64,000 nucleotides of DNA from the NCBI RefSeq assembly GCF_037102585.1, contig NW_027043821.1, forward strand, positions 434,001 to 498,000, read 5' to 3'. Made by a program: the position numbers and the translations under genes. The notes under the pieces are model-generated. The model made no database searches. It was not told the origin of the DNA and saw only the letters and a program-made list of their open reading frames with translations. Source of the DNA: Saccharomycopsis crataegensis (lineage: Eukaryota > Ascomycota > Saccharomycetes > Ascoideales > Saccharomycopsidaceae). Of this stretch, positions 20,240-28,838 are shown piece after piece. Positions within the stretch are counted from its first letter, which is position 1. Every line of letters starts with the position of its first letter.

Positions 20240-20857
20240 TTGGCAGTGATTGATGATATACATCATAGTAATCTCATCAATTGCCATCAAATGATCGTAA
20301 GAGCATAGAGAATAAAAAAATTATAATATGGGTGGCGGTGGCGGTGGCGAGGGGAAATGCTTTTTTTTTTTTTTTTGTTTTTCCTTTCTTTTCCTTTCTT
20401 TTTTCTTCTCTGGAATGGAAGAGAATCAATCAATCAATCAATCCTTTCGGTATAGAAGAGAGAATCTCTATTTTATTACAACATTGTGTCTACACATTAG
20501 ATGGATAGTATTTATACGCCGGAAAATTTTTTTCTCTTTTCTTTTTTTATTCCACCCTTGATAGAGAGAGAGAGAGAGAGAGAGGGGCTGTCAAGACAAC
20601 AATATATAGAGGAGAAGTGATGATATGAGATAACAACAATAGTAATAATAATATATAGAAGATAACAATCTATATATATGACAATAGCAATAATAACAAT
20701 TAAGTAAATAAATAAATATATAGATAAATAAGATAAGTATAAGTAAATAAGATAAGTATAAGTTTAAGTATCAGATCCTGCACGGTGGGATAAAATAAAA
20801 TAAAATAAAATAAAATAAAATAAAATAAAAAAAAAAAAAAAAAAAAAAAAAAAGAGT

Positions 20858-21094
20858 TTGCAGACTAAGCCTAACGTAACCACCCCCTCCGCCCCGCATC
20901 GACTATTGCCAGACCTTTTAGCTAATTCATGTTGCTTTTGGGTTTCAGGTTGTGGAATTTGGAAAATAACTCTATGTAATCACCGAAAATGTTTGACGTG
21001 TGATTGTTTTGCCGTGGATGAACTTGTTGCTTTCTGCTGCTATAGCGAGGAGGAGGAGGAGGAGGAGGAGGAGGAGGAGGAGGAGGAGGAGTAG
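20858..21094 (+). other. Doubtful Cys-rich fragment, possible fourth member of the small CC-x-C family
   Basis: An open frame without an ATG that contains CGIWKITLCNHRKCLTC, i.e. the C-x-H-x2-C-x2-C ending shared by the three small Cys-rich genes in this window. The stretch 20870-21040 is less repetitive than its surroundings and looks coding-like. A possible 3' splice site (tttcag, ending at 20948, with gctaat upstream) precedes the Cys-rich part, so it could be a second exon, but I cannot find a first exon. The frame then runs into a (GAG)n tract coding poly-Glu. It could be a spliced gene, a decayed copy or chance. Confidence 0.25.
21047..21090 (+). repeat. (GAG)n trinucleotide repeat
   Basis: About fifteen GAG units followed by CAG/TAG units. 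It encodes poly-Glu in the doubtful frame that enters it and produces long poly-Leu frames on the other strand. Confidence 0.85.
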
Positions 21095-21923
21095 CAGCAG
21101 TAGTAGTAGTAGTAGTGACGTTGCATAGTCGAATATGTAAGTGGGTGAGATGATGAGATCGATCATTGAATAGCTTTTTTTTTTTTTCTCCTCAAAGTAG
21201 ATGATGATGATGATGATGATGATGACGATAACGATGACGATGACGACGATTATGAATATACAGATAGATGGAAGAGAGGGGGAGTTGAGATAGTATAGTA
21301 TAGTATAGTATAGGTAGCAAGATATAGTATACATATATACAACATGTGACCAGTTCCATGACAACATTCTTGTTGTAATAGGTGTATAGAAGAATATATT
21401 TCGGTGGTGTGTATACATATTTGGGAAAAAGTTTATTCCCCGAAGGGAAGGGAAGGGAAGGGAAGCTAAGCTAAGCTAAGATTCAAGACATGGTAATTTA
21501 GCACTGGGGTTGGTTGCCAGAAGGGAGATGTGATGTGAAAAGATACGAGTATTGATGTGATATGAATATGAATAAGATAAAATGAATATAAATATAAATA
21601 TATATATATATATAGTAATAATGTAGTGAATATAATGGAAATAGAAATAACAAAATCCAATTATCACCGAATGTTTGGAATCTTCCGCATGGGAAATTAA
21701 AGTTGCGGGAGGGAAGGGAATTCATTCATTTATTTATTTAAGGGAAAGGAAAAAAGAAGGGCGATGGGTGGGGGTGGGGGGGCGGCAGCGGCCCACTGAA
21801 AAATCATCGCTGCACCGCCAATCGTGTGCCAATCTTCGGTCGTAAAGTGTGATGGCAAAATATATAAATAATTGGGGTTTTTCCCTGGACTTTGTATTCA
21901 TTCTATAATAATTGTAGGTGCTA

Positions 21924-21954
<31 letters not shown>

Positions 21955-22062
21955 TATTATTATTACCATTAATATTCCACCACCATCATCATCATTTATA
22001 CTATATTATATTATATCACACTATAACCATACAACATCTCTATACTATTAATATTTCACATC

Positions 22063-22305
22063 ATGTCAAATTCAATCGTCAAGTCTGAACACCAACACCA
22101 ACACCAACACCAACACATCTCAAGCTCGGACAGAACCCTCTTGACAGGTCTCCCAACCATTAATAATTCATCAAGGAACCCTGCTGGATCACATAGTGAC
22201 AAAGACGCCTGGATCTGTTGCGAGTGTATATGGATAAACGACATCAGTTCCAAACTATGCGAGACTTGCAACCACAATAATTGTTTTAGATGTAATTTCC
22301 AATGA
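22063..22305 (+). CDS. Small Cys-rich putative zinc-binding protein (family copy A)
   Basis: An 80-residue protein of unknown function. The N-terminal half is polar, with a Gln-His repeat (HQHQHQHQH). The C-terminal 33 residues carry W-I-C-C-E-C, ten residues, then C-E-T-C-N-H-N-N-C-F-R-C, ending four residues later. The spacing CC-x-C-x10-C-x2-C-x-H-x2-C-x2-C suggests a compact one- or two-zinc knuckle, and it matches two other short ORFs at 51.3-52.2 kb, which argues that all three are real. A TATA box near 21860 and an ATG preceded by A/T-rich leader support transcription. It stands alone inside 5.9 kb of gene-poor DNA. It resembles RanBP2-type fingers in part, but the extra Cys and His do not fit that family. 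Confidence 0.65.
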   Translation: MSNSIVKSEHQHQHQHQHISSSDRTLLTGLPTINNSSRNPAGSHSDKDAWICCECIWINDISSKLCETCNHNNCFRCNFQ

Positions 22306-22932
22306 AAATATCATCATTACTATTATTATTATTATTATTATTCATCATCACACATTCATTCAAATCTAAAACTATTCATTTCAAAGAAAGAACATAAAAC
22401 ATCAAAAAAACAAAACAGCGGCTGGTTGCAATATTATACCCATTATTATTATTGTTATTGTTATTATTACTACTACTATTATTATTACTACTACTATTAT
22501 TATTACTACTACTATTATCATCACTACACATTCCACATTCCACATTTCTTTACACAAACTTTGGTTTTTCCCATCATCATCATCATACAAGAGAAGGAAA
22601 AAAAAAAAAAAAGTTGTCTCATATTTCCGGGATTTCCCATCAAATGTCACACGTACATTAATAACACTCACATAGTACTTATTCACTCACTCACTACACA
22701 TTACAAACAACCATCTTCATCATCATTTCCAATATCAAGGATGGCTATTATTCTTAGCCTCTTTCCCCCTCCCCCCCGACATTGGCATGCCATACACTAT
22801 TTCATATTATACTATTTTCTTTTTTGCACATTTTTACATTTTTATTTTTCATTTTATTTTACATTACATTTACATACACTCACACACTTTTTTAAATCTC
22901 CAAAATATAGCACTCTAATGAATTAATGACTC

Positions 22933-22963
<31 letters not shown>

Positions 22964-24650
22964 TTTCCTAGTCATTTTGTACTGTTTCATGTTTGGTGGT
23001 GGGTGACACTGCTATAGAGAGCGGGAAGGATTGTGATGGCGATTAGTGTAAAATTTCATCATCGCTGTTCATCCATCCGGCTATTGTGTTGAATAATAGT
23101 GATACATTATAAATGACTCGTATTTGATGAAACAACAAACAAAGATTATTATTATTATCATCATGACAATAATAATAACAAACGCGTCGTATTGGAAAGA
23201 CAGAAAGGAAAGAAAAAAAAAAAAAAGAAGAAAAAGAGCCGCTGTCGTAGTAGTAGTAGTAATGAATAATAGGTAGTGTATGTATGTATGTTGTAGTAGT
23301 GCAGAGCAGTACTCACCGAACAAATTGCCCCTAATTAATTAAGCAGGCGTATGAATGACACAAGCAAAAAAATCATCGTCACTGCACAAAAAGAATAAAA
23401 TAAAATGAAAAAAAAAAAAAAATTCCCCAAATTGTCCACCATGACGCATTACGCAGAAAAACCTTCTTCTTCTTTTTCTTCTTCTTCTTCTTCTTCTTAC
23501 TACTACTTACTACTTACTACGACGTACGATACGATACGATACGATACGCACAGAAAAAGTATATATATATTGTCCACGACGGCGGTATAGTAAATAAATA
23601 AATAAATAATTCATCATATAACACACTTCCTTTAAACAATAGAGAGTTAGAATTAAAATAACCTAACATTTCATTTTTTTTGAAAGGGGAGGGGGGGAGA
23701 GAAAAAGAAAAATGATAAATGAAAAATACAACACAGAATAATAGTATTAGACAACTCGCATCATCATCATCATCATCATTGTCATCATCATCACCAGATT
23801 TTATTATTATTAAATAAATATTATTACTAAATATTATTAAAAAACATTATCAGAAAATATTATTGAAAAATATTATTAAAAAATACTATTAAAACTGATC
23901 AAAGCAAATAATTGTGTAAAACAAATAAATAAATAAACAAACAAACAAACAAACAATCTCATCAATATAAAGAATCAGAAGCAATTCGAGTAGCTCTTAT
24001 AAGAAAAAATAAAAAAAAAAAAAAAATTAAAAAAGACAACATCAAAATGATTCAAATAATTAAAAGAGACATTCTTTAAAACAAAAGTCTCACTCATCAA
24101 AATAAAACAAAAACAAAAAAAGAATAATTAAAAAATATATACATAATAATATATATATAAAGAATAGAAAAATTAAAGATAAATGTTGTGACAAAAAAAA
24201 TAATAATAAAAAAAAAAAAAAAGCATAATAAAGAGAAAGGAAAAGGACCAAAACATAAACCAATTCTAAACTACTATAAACTACTATTGATTGACAAAAC
24301 CATAACAGTCAAAAAGAAAAAAATAAAACAAACAAAAAAAAAACAAAAAAACATATTAATCATCATCAATGAGAAAATCCACCATAAAATAAATTAAATT
24401 AATCAAATGGTAATGGTAAAACAACAAAAAAAATATTCATCAAATGATGATGATAAAATAAGGACATTATTAATATAAAAATCTATAAAACTTTTTATTT
24501 TTATTTTTCATCATTTTTTTTTTTTTTTTTTTTTTTGTTCTTTCCTCTTTTATTTCATTTATTTATTTATATATGTATATTTCATTCGATACAATCATTA
24601 GTAGATCGAATTTTAATATAAGACTCTCAATCCATCGATCAACACGAGAC

Positions 24651-24687
<37 letters not shown>

Positions 24688-24725
24688 TTTCTCTATCTCT
24701 CTCCCAGATTTATCATTATATTCAA
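22306..24725. other. Gene-poor AT-rich region (2.4 kb)
   Basis: It holds TAT/ACT trinucleotide runs (22318-22340, 22443-22520, 22935-22965), CTT (23463-23500), ACGAT (23523-23550), CAT (23758-23800) and many A-rich runs (23990-24530), ending with poly-T and TA runs (24513-24536, 24655-24682) just beyond the BOI2 stop. A less repetitive patch at 22970-23110 shows no open frame, no tRNA and no family I recognise. The reading frames present are made by the repeats. Confidence 0.6.
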
Positions 24726-27530
24726 TCATGACTTAAGAAATCTTCCAAATTTCGTCGAACGCCCTTCTTCAGGTTTTGGAGAAACCATCATCCCATTATT
24801 ATTACCATCCCCTGCCCCACCTCCTCCAAACATAGAACTTTCAGACGATGATAACGTCCCTCTATTGTTATCAACCATCCCCATTATTTCCAAATTCGGC
24901 GAAGTGATCTGGTCTCCAGCAATCGGTGGCGAACTCAATGGAGTAGTACTACTACTCTCAACATTATTAGGATTAACCCCTGGTTGCAAGAACCCTTTCG
25001 CTTTAAGTTGCTCTTCTCTAGCCTTGGCATTTTCTCGGGCCTTGAGCAACAATTCTTGGGCTTTCGCCAAAGAAACCGTCGGGGTGGAACAGGTACTAAC
25101 CGTCGGCACCGTCTCATCAACATCGATGGTCGCCTTCATTAACGCCGACATCCAATTCCTCATTTCTTCCCGGGTTTCTACCGCAAAATAATGCACCTTG
25201 GGTTGAGTGAACGTCAACCCCTTTTTAGACCCTGGTGCCGGAGGCACAAGCTTAAAACAAAAACGCCCTTGCCCAGTAGTCGCAGCATAAAGCGATACAA
25301 GCTTGTCATCTTCACGAGCTGGAAGCACCCGGTGGGCAGTGATATCAATAAGCCCCTTTTCTTTGGTGTCTTTCAAATTCCCAAAATAAGAAAGTCTCGT
25401 ACCATGAAGGGTGAAAAACCGCTGCTTCCAAGTACCAACCGTCGAACTAGATTTCTTCGACATCCACCCAGAATGTTCGGCAGTTTTCGCCGACATTTCT
25501 GGAGTAACACGATTGATCCCTTCTTGGAACGCCGACGTTTGCTTTTTGGTCTTCTTCACCACTTTGGAGGTTTGGGCATTACGAACTTGATTCACTTTAA
25601 AACTCGACTCGCTACTGCCCACCGAGTTATCAAGCGGTGGCCTAGAATCAACTGCCGATGATACGGCTCGTTTTGGATTGAAATTGTGTTTCGCGGTTGG
25701 CGATTTGGAGCTGGCTTCATTCGCACTAGCAGAACGATATTTCGGCGACGAAATTGGTTGGTTTATTGCCGCCGTCGATGACGACGTACTGCTATTAGTA
25801 GACAATTCTTCTTGCTGCTCATTGATCAAATTCAATTTGCTAAATTCTTCTTCCGGTGGTTGGAAAATCGGAGAATCAGGAATTCTTGACCCAGCACTGA
25901 ACGGAATATATCCAAGCTTGCTAGAGTTATTGCGACTAGCATTAGGAGTCGAAGGTGAAGAGTTACTGTAAATTTCCGTAGTACTTTGCTTCAGTTTTGG
26001 TGGAGAGCTTCCTCCTGGAGGAAGAGGTGCTTTACGAACAGGCGAAAACTGACGCTCCTCAGACTGCAGCTGTTGCTGGGCCTGCAGAAATACTGGAGAC
26101 CCTGCCGAGCTTAAGTTGTATTTTGAAACTTGACTACCACTGGTAGGGGGCGAAGTAGCAACGTTATTATTAGCGTAGCCAGGTTTCTGCTGAATAGATT
26201 TTCTCTGGTCAGCGATACTAGAAGGCGCGTCATTGCTGATAACCGATTTCGAATCCTGGACTGGGATTGACGGCATAAGTTCACTATTGCTTGACATCGA
26301 ATAATTATCTTCTTGTTGTTGTTGTTGTTCTTCTTCTTCTTTATCTTCATGTTGCGGTTGAGTTGAAACAGGTTCAGACCCAGAAAAATTATCGGTAGAC
26401 AAATTGAGGTACGGATTATCCATGGTATAACCATCACCAATCTTGTAATCACTCACGTCCGGGGCAGCAAGCGCAGCATATTCATTGGCATAATTGTTCG
26501 CTGCCGGAGGTTGTTGCTGGACCACGGGGTTCGGCTTGTCAAATGGTTGCTTTGTATTTTTAATCGTTATTCCGGTCCCTGATACTCTTTTTGACGCCGC
26601 TCGGCTATTCATTTGTCGAGGTTCAAGTATTGGAGTACCATTATTCACTTTGTTCTTCAAATTTTCAATGATTTTAAAAATTTCAAATCGAGTACCAAAA
26701 GGACCAATATCCAATTCTTTTAGATACGCAAGTTCTAGTTCAAGTAAAATATTCCCGGTAATTTTATGTCTTTGAAACTGCACTGCTTCAGTATTGTAAT
26801 TAAGCGACTTGAAATAATCACCAACGTCCTGCGAGTCCCAATCAAGAATCAGCTTGGAAGCAAAATTTTGGTTGCCATACGACTTTTGCGATAAATTATC
26901 CTCCTCATATTCATTTGGTCTGAAATCTTCCAAAGCTTGATCAATTTCTGACATAGTCCTGATCACCGACGAATGACTGCTGCGATGATTTCCAGATGAT
27001 GACTGTTTAACATGTTCTTCGTCAAAACTACTGAATTTGCCACTATTCGATCTTTGGTTATTTATCAACCCGGTAATATTGTTATTCTGAGAGCTGTTGA
27101 CCGAGTTGTTATATTTATTGATGTTTGGAGAAGAGAGTCTTGAAGAAGTGCTTGACCGTGTACTGCCGCCGTTGAAATTTTGGTTGCTGTTATTAAAATG
27201 CGATTGGGGAGACGCTGATGGAATCGGCGAATTCAAAGGCGATGATAAAGATTGTCTATTTCTCAGCCTTGAGCGCAATAAACTCGAATCATTTGACTGC
27301 TTGCGATGTAGCTCTCGGTTATTTGGGTTTTGAGCAGGCTTGGTAAATGATTTGGGGTATAAACCTGCCATGTTGGAGTTCAAGTTTTTACCCATATACC
27401 AACCATCATTGAATTCACGATCATCGGCGATGATCTCAATAGTATCGCCTGGCTTTATTGAAAGCTCGTCACCCAAACGGGCATTGAACTCTTTGATTGC
27501 CTGGGCAAACTGGGGTTCAAAAATGGACAT
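24726..27530 (-). CDS. BOI2: Boi-type scaffold protein (SH3, SAM, PH domains)
   Basis: A 934-residue homologue of yeast Boi1/Boi2, plasma-membrane scaffolds that bind Cdc42, Bem1 and exocyst subunits and promote polarised growth and the NoCut checkpoint. Residues ~8-64 are SH3 (EFNARLGDELSIKPGD ... GWYMGKN ... GLYPKSF). Residues ~228-293 are a SAM domain (WDSQDVGDYFKSLNYN ... HKITGNILLELELAYLKELD). Residues ~686-803 are a PH domain (HSGWMSKKSSSTVGTWKQRF ... LSYFGNLKDTKEKG ... EEMRNWMSALMKA). The linkers are Ser/Asn/Gln-rich, with Pro-rich SH3-binding stretches (RKAPLPPGGSSPPKLKQ, about residues 500-516). Domain order and length match Boi proteins. The gene lies divergent from the acyl-CoA oxidase gene. 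Confidence 0.92.
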   Translation of the reverse strand: MSIFEPQFAQAIKEFNARLGDELSIKPGDTIEIIADDREFNDGWYMGKNLNSNMAGLYPKSFTKPAQNPNNRELHRKQSNDSSLLRSRLRNRQSLSSPLNSPIPSASPQSHFNNSNQNFNGGSTRSSTSSRLSSPNINKYNNSVNSSQNNNITGLINNQRSNSGKFSSFDEEHVKQSSSGNHRSSHSSVIRTMSEIDQALEDFRPNEYEEDNLSQKSYGNQNFASKLILDWDSQDVGDYFKSLNYNTEAVQFQRHKITGNILLELELAYLKELDIGPFGTRFEIFKIIENLKNKVNNGTPILEPRQMNSRAASKRVSGTGITIKNTKQPFDKPNPVVQQQPPAANNYANEYAALAAPDVSDYKIGDGYTMDNPYLNLSTDNFSGSEPVSTQPQHEDKEEEEQQQQQEDNYSMSSNSELMPSIPVQDSKSVISNDAPSSIADQRKSIQQKPGYANNNVATSPPTSGSQVSKYNLSSAGSPVFLQAQQQLQSEERQFSPVRKAPLPPGGSSPPKLKQSTTEIYSNSSPSTPNASRNNSSKLGYIPFSAGSRIPDSPIFQPPEEEFSKLNLINEQQEELSTNSSTSSSTAAINQPISSPKYRSASANEASSKSPTAKHNFNPKRAVSSAVDSRPPLDNSVGSSESSFKVNQVRNAQTSKVVKKTKKQTSAFQEGINRVTPEMSAKTAEHSGWMSKKSSSTVGTWKQRFFTLHGTRLSYFGNLKDTKEKGLIDITAHRVLPAREDDKLVSLYAATTGQGRFCFKLVPPAPGSKKGLTFTQPKVHYFAVETREEMRNWMSALMKATIDVDETVPTVSTCSTPTVSLAKAQELLLKARENAKAREEQLKAKGFLQPGVNPNNVESSSTTPLSSPPIAGDQITSPNLEIMGMVDNNRGTLSSSESSMFGGGGAGDGNNNGMMVSPKPEEGRSTKFGRFLKS

Positions 27531-28838
27531 GTGTAGCTGCCTGACTAATTATTATTTTTGAAACTTTAGATAAGACGATAACCGCCTTGAGAAAAAGAAG
27601 AAAAGAGTAACAGCACAGTAAATAAATAATTATTAGTTGGCAGAAAAAAGGGGGGGTAGAGAGCAGGCAACTTTAGTCAAAGGTCAAAGAACGAAGCAAC
27701 GATCTGCTTGGCGTGTGTGAATTATTATTTGTTGTGTGCTGGTCAGATGAAGACTTCCTAGAAAAAAAAAAAAATTGATGATTTCTGGACTAACAAGATT
27801 ATTATGTGATGTGTTCAACTTTTTTTTTTTTTCCCTTTCTTTTTTGGTGTTTGGATTCCGTGGTGGTGGGTGCTTTGGGCGAAAAGTAAAGAAATGGCTG
27901 GGGATTTGATGTTACCCGACGGTATTATATGCAACGTGATAAGGAGATTGTTTACCACGTGCCGCATTGTGGCCAGAGCCATTTCCATGGACCGATCACC
28001 GAGGAGGGTGATGTTTTATGTGATTTGTGGAGACCACAGGGGAGGGAGGGAGATACGGGAATAACAGAACAATAAGAATGAATGCCGATGGTCAGTTGGG
28101 TTCTTCTTTGCTACATAGTTAACCTTCCGATCTTATTTACAGAAACCAATCTTAACAATTTATTATCCTGATCTTTATTTGAAAAATTACTGCTGGATTG
28201 TTGTCTGTGGGATGGGGGTCTTTATGGATATACTGGTTGGTAATCAAGATATATATTAGATAGATAAGATCCTCGCTGGGTCTGTTATGGCGGTAGAGTA
28301 GAGAATGATAGATTGTATTAAGGATGGCTGCTATCTGGATGATCGGGTAAGACGCCATGGGAACCAATTTCTTCTATAAATCAGTGAAATAATGACCGCT
28401 ATTGAATGTAATGTGTGTGAAAAAACCCAACATCAACACAACTAACTAACTAACGTACTTTCCAGTCAGGGGAAGGAAGCTGTTGTTTTGACTTGGGAAC
28501 GCCGGCGCCACCCACACACCAGTTGTCACTGGCTACTCTCCCCCGGCCAAAGTCAGACAAACAGTCACGTGGCAAAAGATCTTCCCTCTCTGTCTGTCGC
28601 TCCTCTCCAATAGTTACTGAGTGACTACCGGGCGCGCCGCATTCAATTGCTGTGTGTGCTGTGTGGTCTGTTTTCATGGTGGTGGTGGTTGTCGCTGTAG
28701 AGGGAAAATTAGCTTCCCCACTTAGTGCACAGCGTGTCATCCATCAATATGACCATTCTCCCATATAAAATCCTGATGGCTGCTCTTGCTCCACCTAATT
28801 AATAATCAAACCACCTCCCAATTCATTAATATCCCACA
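27531..28838. other. Divergent promoter between BOI2 and acyl-CoA oxidase
   Basis: 1.3 kb without a supported gene. It includes two CACGTG E-boxes (27956-27961 and 28566-28571), a (CTAA)n run at 28441-28454 followed by a chance acceptor-like tttccag, a GC-rich stretch (28498-28640), and a TATAAAA box near 28764, 75 bp before the oxidase start. Confidence 0.6.
28566..28571. promoter_or_regulatory. CACGTG E-box upstream of acyl-CoA oxidase
   Basis: Perfect CACGTG in the context gTCACGTGg, 268 bp before the POX start. A second CACGTG lies at 27956-27961. Yeast Cbf1, Tye7 and related bHLH proteins bind this core. No classic oleate-response pair (CGG...CCG at 15-18 bp) was found. Confidence 0.35.

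Larger units (their letters stand above)
18804..22062. other. Repeat-rich gene-poor region (3.3 kb)
   Basis: Apart from a doubtful Cys-rich fragment at 20858-21094 I find no gene. The sequence is a mosaic of short tandem repeats: GAAA (about 18819-18880), TA (about 19003-19024), GATT (about 19257-19282), AGTC (about 19345-19396), TTTA (about 19625-19672), CCTGT (about 20204-20239), GA (about 20567-20584), AAAAT then poly-A (about 20788-20852), GAG then TAG (about 21047-21115), ATG/ACG (about 21196-21250), AAGGG then CTAAG (about 21442-21480) and ATT (about 21921-21965). A G-rich block (21765-21790) and a TATA box (ATATATAAATA near 21860) appear to belong to the promoter of the small gene at 22063. 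Confidence 0.6.

Noticed and set aside
22402-22926. Frames of 69-166 codons rich in Tyr, Leu or Ile
   Set aside because: They are translations of TAT/ACT and CAT repeats in several frames on both strands, with no non-repeat core.
28441-28468. Branch point plus acceptor (CTAAC ... tttccag) suggesting an intron before acyl-CoA oxidase
   Set aside because: The CTAAC is part of a CTAA repeat, no donor or upstream exon is visible, and the oxidase start ATG is 370 bp away with its own TATA box.
28499-28642. Oleate-response element pair before acyl-CoA oxidase
   Set aside because: CGG and CCG triplets are present, but none at the 15-18 bp spacing of a classic ORE.
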